From an uncultured Christensenellaceae bacterium (GTDB lineage Bacteria > Bacillota > Clostridia > Christensenellales > Borkfalkiaceae): 64,000 nt of DNA. A program made the translations under genes and the position numbers. The notes under the pieces were generated by a model. It was not told where the DNA came from, did no database searches, and saw only the letters and a program-made list of their open reading frames with translations. The stretch is taken from NCBI GenBank assembly GCA_910586945.1, contig CAJULO010000001.1:176997-240996 (forward strand), in the 5' to 3' direction. Of the stretch, positions 56,028 to 64,000 are shown piece by piece; position 1 is the stretch's first letter; each line of letters opens with the position of its first letter.

Positions 56028-56069
56028 TTTAGTACAAATACCCACTATTTTAATGGTATTTGTACTAAA
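56028..56069. repeat. 15-bp inverted repeat downstream of tex
   Basis: TTTAGTACAAATACC (56028-56042) with its complement at 56055-56069. No T-run follows on the plus strand, so it is not a standard terminator, but it may protect the tex transcript end. Confidence 0.6.
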
Positions 56070-56086
56070 AAATAGAATAAAATCTA

Positions 56087-56115
56087 TTGACAACAATTTA
56101 GACCTTTATTATAAT
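56087..56115 (+). promoter_or_regulatory. Consensus promoter of the YgbA-CydDC operon
   Basis: TTGACA (56087-56092), 17-bp spacer, TATAAT (56110-56115), both hexamers perfect. The start near 56122 gives a leader of about 190 nt. Confidence 0.8.
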
Positions 56116-56158
56116 ATGCACTAGAAAATGAAGCATATTTTTATTTTTTTTAAATTGA

Positions 56159-56176
56159 TGTTCGCTATTGCGAACA
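56159..56176. promoter_or_regulatory. Perfect 18-bp dyad in the YgbA leader
   Basis: TGTTCGC-TATT-GCGAACA lies about 38 nt after the predicted start. It may be an operator or an RNA hairpin. The half-sites are inverted compared with a LexA box, so that regulator is not indicated. The rest of 56177-56315 shows nothing recognisable except a GAGGA SD. Confidence 0.5.
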
Positions 56177-56315
56177 CAAAATAAAAGGGGGATAAGATAT
56201 AAACTTTTATAGATGAAAGTAAAGTGTAATAGAAAAATTGATAGATATTTAGAGATGTATTTTATATATAGTTTACATTTATAAATGGTAGTATATTTTA
56301 TTTAAGAGGACAGAG

Positions 56316-56717
56316 ATGACATATAAAGGCGAAAGAGACATTATAAATGCAAGTACTATGATATCATTGTATTGTAGAAAAAAGCATAAAACACCAAAAG
56401 GCGAGTTATGTGAAGCATGCCAAAGCTTGTTGAATTATGTAGCAGAGCGACGAGTACATTGTCCATTTGGTGATGAGAAACCTTTTTGCAGTCGCTGCAA
56501 GGTACATTGTTATAAACCAAGTATACGTCAAAATATTAAAGATGTTATGCGTTTTTCTGGGCCAAGATTGTTAATTTATAATCCAGCTGCATTTTTTAGG
56601 CATGTATTTGATAGGAGAACATCACCACCATTAAAATTAAAAACTGCTAAATCAGCGGATACATCTCTCGTGCAAGCTATGGAACAAGCAAATATAAATT
56701 CTATGGAAAATCGTTAA
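56316..56717 (+). CDS. YgbA_NO (nitrous-oxide-stimulated promoter) family protein
   Basis: 133 residues matching PF11756: MISLYCRKKHK near 18-28, then cysteines LCEACQSLL, HCPFGDEKPFCSRCKVHCYKP near 50-70, and VMRFSGPRLLIYNPAAFFRHV. The Cys-rich centre suggests metal or Fe-S binding. E. coli YgbA is NsrR-regulated and helps recovery from nitric oxide stress; by analogy this gene is a nitrosative-stress candidate. It is the first gene of an operon with a CydDC-like pair, 23 bp upstream. Confidence 0.88.
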   Translation: MTYKGERDIINASTMISLYCRKKHKTPKGELCEACQSLLNYVAERRVHCPFGDEKPFCSRCKVHCYKPSIRQNIKDVMRFSGPRLLIYNPAAFFRHVFDRRTSPPLKLKTAKSADTSLVQAMEQANINSMENR

Positions 56718-56740
56718 AAATTGAAAAGGAGGAATAAAAA

Positions 56741-58519
56741 GTGATTGATAAAGATTTACTGAAAATGATTGGTCCAAACAAAAAGTATATTTTTGTAATT
56801 GTAGCACTTATGTTACTTGGTACAATTGCAAATTTGGCAATAACAGTTGCTATTTGTTGGGCAATTCACATTGTTATTACGCAACCAAATAATTTTGCAG
56901 GATATATAGCTCCCGCTTGCATTGCTTTTTCTGCAATAATAGTACGGTTTATAACTTCATATTTATCTGGTAGGTTAAAAGACTTATTAGGTAGAAATGT
57001 TAAAAAGGAATTGCGTGAAAAGGTATATCATAAAATTTTACAACTAGGTACAAGAAGTACACAAGAAATGAGTATGGCAGGTCTAACACAGGTATCTCTA
57101 GAAGGAATTGAACAATTAGATTTATACTTCTCTGTATATCTACCACAATTTTTCTTTTCAATGCTAGTGCCACTGATTTTATTTATTATATGTATATTTA
57201 TAAACTGGTATGTTGCTTTAGCACTTCTACTTAGTGTGCCACTTATTCCTGTATCTATTGTAATGATATCCAAATATGCTAAAAGAGTATTTGCAAAATA
57301 TTGGGGTAAATATACTTCTATGGGCGATAGCTTTTTAGATAGTGTACAAGGTCTTACAGAGTTAAAAGTGAATCAAGCAGATGAGCTTTACAATATAGAA
57401 ATGAATAAGAAAGCTGAAGAGTTCCGTGTAATTACAATGAAAGTTTTAGTTATGCAACTTGCTAGCACAACAATCATGGATCTCGTAGCTTATGCCGGAG
57501 CTGGTCTTGGTATATTGCTAACTTTATTCGGTTTAGAAAAAGGTATGCCATTACTCCTATCAACGCTAAAAGAAGTTAGTCCAATTGCTCTAGCCTTATT
57601 CCTAGTGCTTGTTGCAGTGGAATTCTTCTTGCCACTTCGCACATTGGGAAGTGCCTTTCATTTGGCAATGAATGGTTTGAGTGCTGGTAGAAAAATCATC
57701 AATTTACTACAAGTTGAAGAACCAAAATGGGGCAAAGAAGAAGTACAGCATTCTAGCTTAAAAGTGGAAAACTTGACTTTTTCATATGACGGAAAGAGAA
57801 ATGCTTTAAATAATGTAAATATGCAATTTGCAAGTAATGGTATGACTGCTATTGTCGGTGAAAGTGGTTGTGGTAAAACAACAATTGTAAACTTGTTGTT
57901 AGGTGCGATTCATGCAAATAAAGGACATATTTATATAGGTGATACACTACTTGAAGAGGTAAGTCGAAAATCCTATTATAATAAACTTGCAGTGATTAGC
58001 TATAATACCTTTATTTTCCATGATAGTATTCGTAAAAATTTTGAATTAGCAAAGCCAAATATCACAGATGAAGAAATTTATCTTGCTTTAAAAAAGGTAA
58101 ATTTATACAACTATGTAGTAGAAAATGGTGGTTTAGACAAACAATTGCAAGAGGATGCTACAAATATTTCTGGAGGACAAAAACAACGTTTGGCACTTGC
58201 TATCAATTTAGTTGTTCCTAAAGATATCTATATTTTTGATGAAGCAACCAGTAATATTGATATTGATAGTGAAGCAATTATTCTCAAAAATATGCATGAA
58301 CTTGCTAAAGAGAAAAATGTAATTATCATCTCTCATAGATTGGCAAATGTAGTAGATGCAAATACTATCTATTATATGGAGAGCGGAAATATTCTTGAAA
58401 GAGGGTCTCATATGGAATTGATACAGGCAAATGGTGGATATGCCGCTTTATTTGCGCGTCAAAAGCAGCTAGAAGAGGGATACAAAGGTACAACAGAAGG
58501 GGGTAATTTCTATGCATAG
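56741..58519 (+). CDS. CydD-like ABC transporter half, thiol exporter type
   Basis: 592 residues: six-helix exporter domain and C-terminal ATPase with Walker A GESGCGKTT, signature ISGGQ and Walker B IYIFDEATSNID. Sequence order and pairing with the next gene fit the CydDC family, which exports cysteine/glutathione in E. coli. GTG start with AGGAGG upstream. The 3' end overlaps the next gene by 8 bp. No cydAB oxidase genes are present here. Confidence 0.88.
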   Translation: MIDKDLLKMIGPNKKYIFVIVALMLLGTIANLAITVAICWAIHIVITQPNNFAGYIAPACIAFSAIIVRFITSYLSGRLKDLLGRNVKKELREKVYHKILQLGTRSTQEMSMAGLTQVSLEGIEQLDLYFSVYLPQFFFSMLVPLILFIICIFINWYVALALLLSVPLIPVSIVMISKYAKRVFAKYWGKYTSMGDSFLDSVQGLTELKVNQADELYNIEMNKKAEEFRVITMKVLVMQLASTTIMDLVAYAGAGLGILLTLFGLEKGMPLLLSTLKEVSPIALALFLVLVAVEFFLPLRTLGSAFHLAMNGLSAGRKIINLLQVEEPKWGKEEVQHSSLKVENLTFSYDGKRNALNNVNMQFASNGMTAIVGESGCGKTTIVNLLLGAIHANKGHIYIGDTLLEEVSRKSYYNKLAVISYNTFIFHDSIRKNFELAKPNITDEEIYLALKKVNLYNYVVENGGLDKQLQEDATNISGGQKQRLALAINLVVPKDIYIFDEATSNIDIDSEAIILKNMHELAKEKNVIIISHRLANVVDANTIYYMESGNILERGSHMELIQANGGYAALFARQKQLEEGYKGTTEGGNFYA

Positions 58520-60215
58520 TCTAAGGATAAAAAAAGAAAAATTACGCCGCAGTGGTGCAAAAATTATGGCAGGTCTTGTCGTCTTGCTAGGTAGTTTAAG
58601 CTATGTAATGGTAGCTGCTGTTTTAAATGGTAGTGTGGGATTTTTAACAGCTATGGGTGTTACCATTATGGGGGGTGTTGGTATTGCAAAATTGATGTCA
58701 CCAGAATTAGTACACATCTCTTTAGCATGGATTATGGCCCTTGCTGTGTTATTTGGCGTTGTGCGTGGAGGACTTCGTGCATTAGAACAATATAGCAATC
58801 ACTATATTGCTTTTAAACTTTTAGCCACTTTGCGTGATAAAATTTTTAGAGCATTGAGAGTTTTATGTCCTGCAAAATTGGAAACTAAGGAAAAAGGTAG
58901 CATTATTTCTATGCTAACTGCAGATATTGAAACATTAGAAATTTTTTATGCACATACCATTTCTCCTATTTTAATTGCAACAGTCGTTTCCATAACCATT
59001 ATACTGTTTGTAGGTTTTGTAACAAGTTGGTATTTAGCACTTTGTGCATTTTTATCTTATATCATTATTGGTATTGTGGTACCTATAATTAGTGCCAAAT
59101 TTATTAAAAAAAGTGGTGTAGAATATAGACAAGACTTTTCTAGTTTCAATGCCTATTTTATGGATAGTATCAAAGGAATAAAAGATATTGTCTTGCATGG
59201 TGCAGAAGAACAACGAGAACAAGAAGTTGCAAAACGGTCAAATATTCTTTTAGAACATACGAAAAAGATGCGTAATAATAACGCGCTTGCAACAGCTATC
59301 ACTGAAATGGTTGTAAGCTTATGTATCTTATCTACTTTAATTGTGGGTATAAGTCTAGTGCATACAAACTTGCTAAATATTCCATTTATGATTATTGGTA
59401 TTGTTACAATATTTAGTAGTTATGGTCCGGTACTTGCACTTTCCGCTCTACCTGCAAATTTGACGAATACTTTTGCAAGTGGGGATAGAGTTTTAAATCT
59501 ATTACAAGAAAAGCCTCTTATTCTAGAAAATCATACTGGTGAAATTATCCATTTTGACAATTTGAAAATTGAAAATTTAACTTTTAACTATCTACCAGAA
59601 GAAAGTGTATTAAAAGATATCAATATGGATGTTGAGAGTGGTAAAATTGTAGGTATCGTTGGCGAAAGTGGTAGTGGTAAATCTACTATATTAAAATTGA
59701 TATTGCGTTTTTGGCAAAAAAATCAAGGCACTATTGCCTTAAATGGAATTGATGTTGATAATATTCAAACAGAAAGTTTATTAAAAAATGTAACCTTGGT
59801 TTCACAAAATCCATATTTATTTGATGCTACAATTGCAGAAAACTTGCGTGTTGCAAAACCGGATGCTACTTTAGAAGAACTAAAAAATGCATGTAAAATG
59901 GCATCTATTCATCAATTTATTGAAAGTTTACCAGAGGGATATAATACAAAAGTTGTATCTATGGGGGATAATATCTCTGCTGGTGAAAAACAACGCTTAG
60001 GTATTGCTAGGGCATTTTTAAGACAATCTCCTTTAATTTTATTAGATGAACCTACAAGCAATGTTGATGCTATTAACGAAGGTATGATATTAGAATCACT
60101 TGTAAAACAGAAAGCAAATAAATCTATTATTCTTGTTAGTCATAGAGAATCAACAATGTCTATTGCAGATACCGTTTATAAAATTGAGGCAGGAAAAATC
60201 CATAAAATTCGTTAA
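58512..60215 (+). CDS. CydC-like ABC transporter half
   Basis: 567 residues: exporter transmembrane domain and ATPase with Walker A GESGSGKST, signature ISAGEKQ and Walker B LILLDEPTSNVD. ATG 58512 overlaps the previous gene, with GGGGG as SD. Forms a heterodimer with the preceding protein. Ends at a hairpin terminator. Confidence 0.88.
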   Translation: MHSLRIKKEKLRRSGAKIMAGLVVLLGSLSYVMVAAVLNGSVGFLTAMGVTIMGGVGIAKLMSPELVHISLAWIMALAVLFGVVRGGLRALEQYSNHYIAFKLLATLRDKIFRALRVLCPAKLETKEKGSIISMLTADIETLEIFYAHTISPILIATVVSITIILFVGFVTSWYLALCAFLSYIIIGIVVPIISAKFIKKSGVEYRQDFSSFNAYFMDSIKGIKDIVLHGAEEQREQEVAKRSNILLEHTKKMRNNNALATAITEMVVSLCILSTLIVGISLVHTNLLNIPFMIIGIVTIFSSYGPVLALSALPANLTNTFASGDRVLNLLQEKPLILENHTGEIIHFDNLKIENLTFNYLPEESVLKDINMDVESGKIVGIVGESGSGKSTILKLILRFWQKNQGTIALNGIDVDNIQTESLLKNVTLVSQNPYLFDATIAENLRVAKPDATLEELKNACKMASIHQFIESLPEGYNTKVVSMGDNISAGEKQRLGIARAFLRQSPLILLDEPTSNVDAINEGMILESLVKQKANKSIILVSHRESTMSIADTVYKIEAGKIHKIR

Positions 60216-60248
60216 AAAAAAGAATGCATATTTTGCATTCTTTTTTTT
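60214..60248 (+). terminator. Intrinsic terminator
   Basis: GAATGCA (60222-60228) pairs with TGCATTC (60234-60240), flanked by A- and T-runs. Confidence 0.85.
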
Positions 60249-60296
60249 AATTAAAAGTTATTCTTCTAAAGTCTATTTTATAGTGCAATACAAATT

Positions 60297-61097
60297 TTAG
60301 GATAAATAGGAATTGTCAATCAAATTTTTTGTAAATTTACATTTTGGATAGTTAGGGCATCCATAAAAATTACTATATTTACCGTGGCGGATTACAAGTT
60401 TTCTGCCACATCTTGGACAAAAACCATCTTTAATTATTGCTTGTTGTCTATGTATATTTTGAATATGTTCCTCTTTTGTAATCGTTCTACTCTCTTTAAG
60501 TTGTAACAATTTATAATAAATATCTTCCATCTGTTTTACAGAGAGTTGAATTTCAGTCGATTGATTTTTTATAGTTGATAGTGTAGTTTGTGTATAGAGT
60601 GTATCAATAGACATATTGGAGATATCGGCATTTAAAAAGACAACTATGTTATGAAATATATTTTGCATTTTTAAAACTTGTGATAAATGATAAATATGTG
60701 TTGCATTTTGTTTAATCGGGTTATATAATTGCTTGCTTTCTGTTCCAAATTTCAGTACTTGTGTCCACTCTAGTTGCTTTTCATTGCCATAAATTATACC
60801 TGCATAATTTTTTGTTTCAATGACCCAAACACCAAATTTGTTGATAAAAATATGATCTATTTCACAAGATCTGTTTTCATTGATTTTAAAGAGTAAGTTA
60901 TGTAGCACATATTGCTTGCTAGATATTGTTTCTCCTAAAATACGCGCAACTATCTCTTCACCTCTTTCGCCTTTAGCTCTCTCTGTGCGTTGAGTTACTA
61001 TATATTTTTGTTTTTTTAGCTTTTTAAGTTTATAAATAAAATAGCCAGTTAAAAATGGAATACTAAAGGATAAAATTATTATAATAAAATAGACCAT
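60297..61097 (-). CDS. Membrane-anchored NERD-domain protein with topoisomerase zinc ribbon
   Basis: 266 residues. N-terminal membrane helix (about 2-22) then a basic linker, a NERD nuclease-related domain (about 40-150: KGERGEEIVARIL, CEIDHIFINKFGVWVIETKNYAG), and a C-terminal zf-C4_Topoisom ribbon (CPRCGRKLVIRHGKYSNFYGCPNYPKC). Start ATG 61097 follows AGGGGGC; a longer frame to 61184 runs into the ncRNA candidate. The domain pair suggests DNA processing at the membrane. Function not established. Confidence 0.85.
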   Translation of the reverse strand: MVYFIIIILSFSIPFLTGYFIYKLKKLKKQKYIVTQRTERAKGERGEEIVARILGETISSKQYVLHNLLFKINENRSCEIDHIFINKFGVWVIETKNYAGIIYGNEKQLEWTQVLKFGTESKQLYNPIKQNATHIYHLSQVLKMQNIFHNIVVFLNADISNMSIDTLYTQTTLSTIKNQSTEIQLSVKQMEDIYYKLLQLKESRTITKEEHIQNIHRQQAIIKDGFCPRCGRKLVIRHGKYSNFYGCPNYPKCKFTKNLIDNSYLS

Positions 61098-61171
61098 AGT
61101 GTGCCCCCTAAAATCTTTCAATAAAGCTTGTAGTGTAGAACTATCTTGTATGTTATTTGTATGAAAAAATA

Positions 61172-61386
61172 AAAAAATCCGCATATGCCGTAAAATGATA
61201 ATCTGTAACCCGCGTCTCGCAGGTGGGTATAGTGCTCTATAGTATCAGACTTTCCATAAACGGTTATAGACCTTGCCTAGCTATAATAGACAACTATTCC
61301 CTTTTTTACATTGTGGATTCAGCAATATCAAATTTCGTACACAGCAGATTGATATAATCTTTTGTATCGCATATTCAATTTTATCT
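61172..61386 (-). ncRNA. ssrS: Candidate 6S RNA
   Basis: No reading frame, but a promoter at 61421-61393 and T-runs near 61178-61165 define a transcript of about 215 nt. The ends pair (AAAAT..ATATGC with GCATAT..ATTTT; AATCTG with CAGATT). A long terminal hairpin forms between the GAATAGTTGTCTATTATAG region and the CTGATACTATAGAGCACTATA region. The 3' strand of the central loop carries a small hairpin ACCTGCG-AGA-CGCGGGT. A rod with a central bubble and a small 3' hairpin is characteristic of 6S RNA, which binds sigma-A RNA polymerase. Primary sequence was not matched. Confidence 0.5.
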
Positions 61387-61392
61387 TGTATT

Positions 61393-61421
61393 AGTATAGC
61401 AGATTTTTATAAAAATAACAA
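61393..61421 (-). promoter_or_regulatory. Promoter of the ncRNA candidate
   Basis: On the minus strand TTGTTA (61421-61416), 17-bp spacer, TATACT (61398-61393) with TGC extension. Confidence 0.7.
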
Positions 61422-61790
61422 CTGTTTTTAATAATTTATTAAATCTATTATACTATAAGAGCGTAAAAAGATGTAAGAGAGAAAAAAACTATTTTGATTG
61501 TATTTTTATAGTATAATCCATAAGAAGAATGATATAATTTGCATTGTATTATTTTATTAGCAAAAAATGAAAATTAAAATCATAATAGAAAAGATAAGTC
61601 AAAATATGTTTGCAACAAAAGTAAGGATAAGCTTTATGCAAAAAGAGCTTTTCAACTTTAAGTATAAAAGTTTATGCATAAAAATGGCAAAGGATATATG
61701 TATAAATAGTAAATTTTATGCGTGAAGCATTCCAATTGCAAATTGTATTCTACTTTACATGCAATATAGTATAAATATTATTGACAAACC
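61422..61790. other. AT-rich intergenic stretch
   Basis: No gene supported. A 54-codon ATG frame near 61567 lacks an SD and has an AT-driven composition, so I do not call it. Confidence 0.5.
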
Positions 61791-61818
61791 AACTGAAATA
61801 CCGTAATATATGCATAAG
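61791..61818 (+). promoter_or_regulatory. Possible thyA promoter
   Basis: TTGACA (61791-61796), 16-bp spacer, CATAAG (61813-61818, four of six). It lies before the chosen thyA start and excludes the longer frame. Confidence 0.45.
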
Positions 61819-61843
61819 ACATTATTGTAATATAGGAGTAAAG

Positions 61844-62671
61844 ATGAGTAGAGCGGACCAGATTTTTATTGAAAATTGTAAACAAATTTTAGAATATGGT
61901 GTTTGGAATAACACATTAGAAGTACGACCTAAATGGGCTGATGGTACACCTGCATATACTAAAAAAGTTTTTGCACTAGTTAACCGCTACAATTTAGCAG
62001 AAGAATTTCCAATACTTACAATTCGGCGTACCTTTTTCAAATCAGCTATTGATGAGATTTTATGGATTTGGCAAAAAAAATCTAATACTATACAGGACTT
62101 AAACTCTAAAATTTGGGATAGTTGGGCAGATGAAAATGGTAGTATCGGTAAAGCATATGGCTATCAATTAGGACAAAAATATCAGTTTAAAGAAGGCGTT
62201 TTTGATCAAGTAGATAAAGTCTTATTTGACTTAAAAAATACACCAGCAAGTAGACGCATTATAGCACATATGTATAATGTACAGGATTTAAAGGATATGC
62301 ATCTATATCCTTGTGCTTATTCTATGACTTTTAATGTATCGGGAAATAAATTAAATGCAATTTTAAACCAACGAAGTCAAGATATGTTGACTGCTAGTAA
62401 TTGGAATGTTGTGCAATATAGTATATTGTTAATTATGTTTGCTAAAGCAAGTGGGCTTGAAGCTGGTGAGCTTGTGCATGTAATTGCCGATGCACATATT
62501 TATGATAGGCATATTCCTATGGTCGAAAAACTAATTACACAAAAACAATATCAAGCACCAATATTAAAAGTGGAAAATATTACTGATTTTTATAAGTTTA
62601 CCGTTGATAGTTTTCAATTAGAAAATTATCAATATACATCATTTGAGGATAAAATTCCTGTAGCTATATAA
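61844..62671 (+). CDS. thyA: Thymidylate synthase
   Basis: Methylates dUMP to dTMP with methylene-tetrahydrofolate. 275 residues: TIRRTFFKSAIDEILWIWQ, the active Cys in LYPCAYSMTF, NQRSQDMLTASNWN and HVIADAHIYDRHI. The catalytic-loop His of E. coli type (PCH) is Ala, as in many clostridial ThyA. ATG 61844 has AGGAG upstream. Paired with folA, which regenerates the folate. Confidence 0.96.
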   Translation: MSRADQIFIENCKQILEYGVWNNTLEVRPKWADGTPAYTKKVFALVNRYNLAEEFPILTIRRTFFKSAIDEILWIWQKKSNTIQDLNSKIWDSWADENGSIGKAYGYQLGQKYQFKEGVFDQVDKVLFDLKNTPASRRIIAHMYNVQDLKDMHLYPCAYSMTFNVSGNKLNAILNQRSQDMLTASNWNVVQYSILLIMFAKASGLEAGELVHVIADAHIYDRHIPMVEKLITQKQYQAPILKVENITDFYKFTVDSFQLENYQYTSFEDKIPVAI

Positions 62672-62682
62672 AAGGAGTGAAT

Positions 62683-63183
62683 ATGCAAGCTATTGTTGCA
62701 GTAGATGAAAATTGGGGCATAGGAAAAGATAATCAATTATTATTTACTCTTCCTAAAGATTTGCAATTTTTTAAGGAAAAGACATTTGATAAAATTGTTG
62801 TTATGGGCAGAAAGACATTGCAATCTTTACCAAAAAGTCAACCTCTCAAAAATAGAATCAATATCATACTCAGTACAAGTACATTGAATATAGAAAATGC
62901 TATTTGTGTAAATAATCATACTGATTTATTTCAAGTTTTAAAAGAGTATAATAGTAATGATATTTTTGTGATAGGTGGTGCGATGGTCTATAAAGATTTG
63001 TTGCCATATTGTAGTTATGCTTGGGTGACAAAAGTTTTTGCAGATGGTAGTGCTACTCATTTTTTTGAAAATTTAGAGCGTTTAGAAAATTGGCAGAAAA
63101 TAGAAGCTATGCCTATTCAAGTAGATAATGGATATACTTTTCAAGTTTATAAATATCAAAATAATAAAATAAAAAAGTTTTAA
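62683..63183 (+). CDS. folA: Dihydrofolate reductase
   Basis: Reduces dihydrofolate produced by ThyA. 166 residues: AIVAVDENWGIGKDNQLLFTLPKDLQFFK, VVMGRKTLQSLPK, VIGGAMVYKDLLPY and late aromatic block. ATG 62683 with AAAGGAG is chosen; the GTG at 62677 is part of the SD. Operon with thyA. Confidence 0.95.
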   Translation: MQAIVAVDENWGIGKDNQLLFTLPKDLQFFKEKTFDKIVVMGRKTLQSLPKSQPLKNRINIILSTSTLNIENAICVNNHTDLFQVLKEYNSNDIFVIGGAMVYKDLLPYCSYAWVTKVFADGSATHFFENLERLENWQKIEAMPIQVDNGYTFQVYKYQNNKIKKF

Positions 63184-63193
63184 TGGGGAATTT

Positions 63194-64000
63194 ATGGAAA
63201 AAATTACAGGTAATTTACAGAAAGAATCTATTCAATATATGGAGTTTGCAAAAAATGTTGGAAAAATTGTGTCAATTCAGGGAATCATTCACCGCATTCG
63301 TGAAATGACTGATTTTGCATTTGTAATTTTGCGTACCAGTCGAGATGTTGTACAATGTATTTATTCTCCAAAATTTTCTAATTATCAATTGGATGAAAAA
63401 GTACAAGAAGGTTGTAGTGTAACAGTTACCGGTTTAGTTGTACAAGATCAGACGAGAGAGGGTAGATATGAGTTGCAGATACATAATATTGCGATTTTAT
63501 CGCAACCTGCAGAACCATTACCTCTTGTCATCAATAAAAAACAGATTGACAATATTGCTCTTGATTTATATTTAAATATGCGTTCGGTAGTCCTTAGAAA
63601 TCCTAAGGAAAGAGCGGTTTTTAAACTACAAGAAGGAATTGCTAGAGGATTTCGTGAATATCTCTTAAAGCAAAATTTTACAGAAATTAGAACACCTAAA
63701 ATTGTATTTGCTGGGGCAGAAGGTGGAGCAAATATATTTAAGCTTGATTATTTTGGAAAACAAGTCTTTTTGGCACAGAGTCCACAATTTTATAAACAGA
63801 TGATGATTCCTATCTATGAAAGAGTATTTGAAATTGCACCAGTTTTTAGAGCAGAGCATCATGATACCTCTCGCCATTTAAATGAATATATCAGTATGGA
63901 TTTAGAAATGGGATTTATCAATAGCTTCTATGATATTATGGAAATAGAAACTGGAGCTTTAAAATATATCTTCGAATTATTAAATCATGAATATAAAAAT
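63194..64000 (+). CDS. aspS: Aspartyl-tRNA synthetase, archaeal type, 5' part
   Basis: Starts at ATG 63194 after GGGGA and runs open past the right edge (269 codons visible). N-terminal OB anticodon-binding domain (GKIVSIQGIIHRIREM) and the beginning of the class II catalytic domain: FTEIRTPKIVFAGAEGGANIFKLDYFGK, FLAQSPQFYKQMM and FEIAPVFRAEHHDTSRHLNEY. The AEGGANIF and AQSPQ-YKQ blocks fit the archaeal-type, often non-discriminating, AspRS rather than the bacterial type with GAD insertion. The C-terminal end is not seen. Confidence 0.9.
   Translation, partial: MEKITGNLQKESIQYMEFAKNVGKIVSIQGIIHRIREMTDFAFVILRTSRDVVQCIYSPKFSNYQLDEKVQEGCSVTVTGLVVQDQTREGRYELQIHNIAILSQPAEPLPLVINKKQIDNIALDLYLNMRSVVLRNPKERAVFKLQEGIARGFREYLLKQNFTEIRTPKIVFAGAEGGANIFKLDYFGKQVFLAQSPQFYKQMMIPIYERVFEIAPVFRAEHHDTSRHLNEYISMDLEMGFINSFYDIMEIETGALKYIFELLNHEYKN

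Noticed and set aside
56028-56069. Terminator of tex
   Set aside because: The 15-bp stem is not followed by a T-run on either strand.
56159-56176. LexA (SOS) box
   Set aside because: The half-sites are in GTTC..GAAC order, the reverse of the Bacillota GAAC..GTTC box.
61567-61731. 54-codon frame before thyA
   Set aside because: No SD, AT-driven codons, no recognisable features.
1-64000. CRISPR arrays, insertion sequences, tRNA or rRNA genes
   Set aside because: No regular direct repeats, transposase motifs or cloverleaf sequences were seen.

Overview
The window reads as chromosomal DNA of a low-G+C, Gram-positive-type anaerobe (Bacillota, Clostridia-like). Evidence: strong AT bias, AGGAGG-type ribosome binding sites, many TTGACA-17-TATAAT promoters, and gene orders typical of Clostridia: hprK/murB/PHP/whiA/dnaE/pfkA, rpmE-DUF1385-prmC-prfA, and ylxM-ffh-rpsP-rimM-trmD-rbgA-rnhB-yraN. 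I see no rRNA, tRNA, insertion sequence, phage gene or CRISPR array. Most of the window is housekeeping. Novelty lies in small genes, fusions, decayed enzymes and leaders.

Layout. 1-8200: the end of a methionine gamma-lyase-like PLP protein; mgtE (minus) with a doubled N domain; an unknown membrane-anchored protein; a two-gene coiled-coil operon; a long AT-rich gap; a 57-aa membrane miniprotein (minus) divergent from an ArsR-type regulator. 8200-20200: uvrC, a Cof-type HAD phosphatase, hprK, an anchored solute-binding-like protein, murB, a PHP hydrolase, whiA, dnaE, pfkA. 20300-26900: a heterodimeric ABC exporter, a 44-aa protein (minus), pgk, tpiA, a nicotinamidase-like hydrolase. 26950-29550 (minus): cardiolipin synthase and an odd MDR dehydrogenase. 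29700-36400: rpmE, a DUF1385-PrmC fusion, prfA, an aminotransferase, a threonine-synthase homologue that has lost its PLP lysine, a GNAT. 36500-39700 (minus): asd-dapA-dapB behind a long leader with an intrinsic terminator. 39780-48320: a membrane protein, a frameshifted methyltransferase pseudogene, hslO, a TPR and a HEAT-like protein, mnmA, and a class I lysyl-tRNA synthetase with an added tRNA-binding domain. 48380-53600: the ffh/ribosome maturation cluster. 53800-60215: tex, then a YgbA_NO-family gene with a CydDC-type ABC pair. 60297-64000: a NERD/zinc-ribbon protein, a candidate 6S RNA, thyA, folA, and the start of an archaeal-type aspartyl-tRNA synthetase.

Themes. Glycolysis (pfkA, pgk, tpiA) and HPr kinase suggest a sugar-fermenting lifestyle. 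asd-dapA-dapB supplies diaminopimelate and lysine. The degenerate ThrC homologue, the methyltransferase pseudogene and genes missing from otherwise conserved clusters (rapZ/yvcK, khpA, rplS) suggest genome streamlining. The best candidates for undescribed biology are the coiled-coil pair at 3945-6852, the ArsR/miniprotein divergon at 7481-8194, the pseudo-ThrC at 34364-35839, the asd leader, and the YgbA-CydDC operon with its consensus promoter and perfect dyad.
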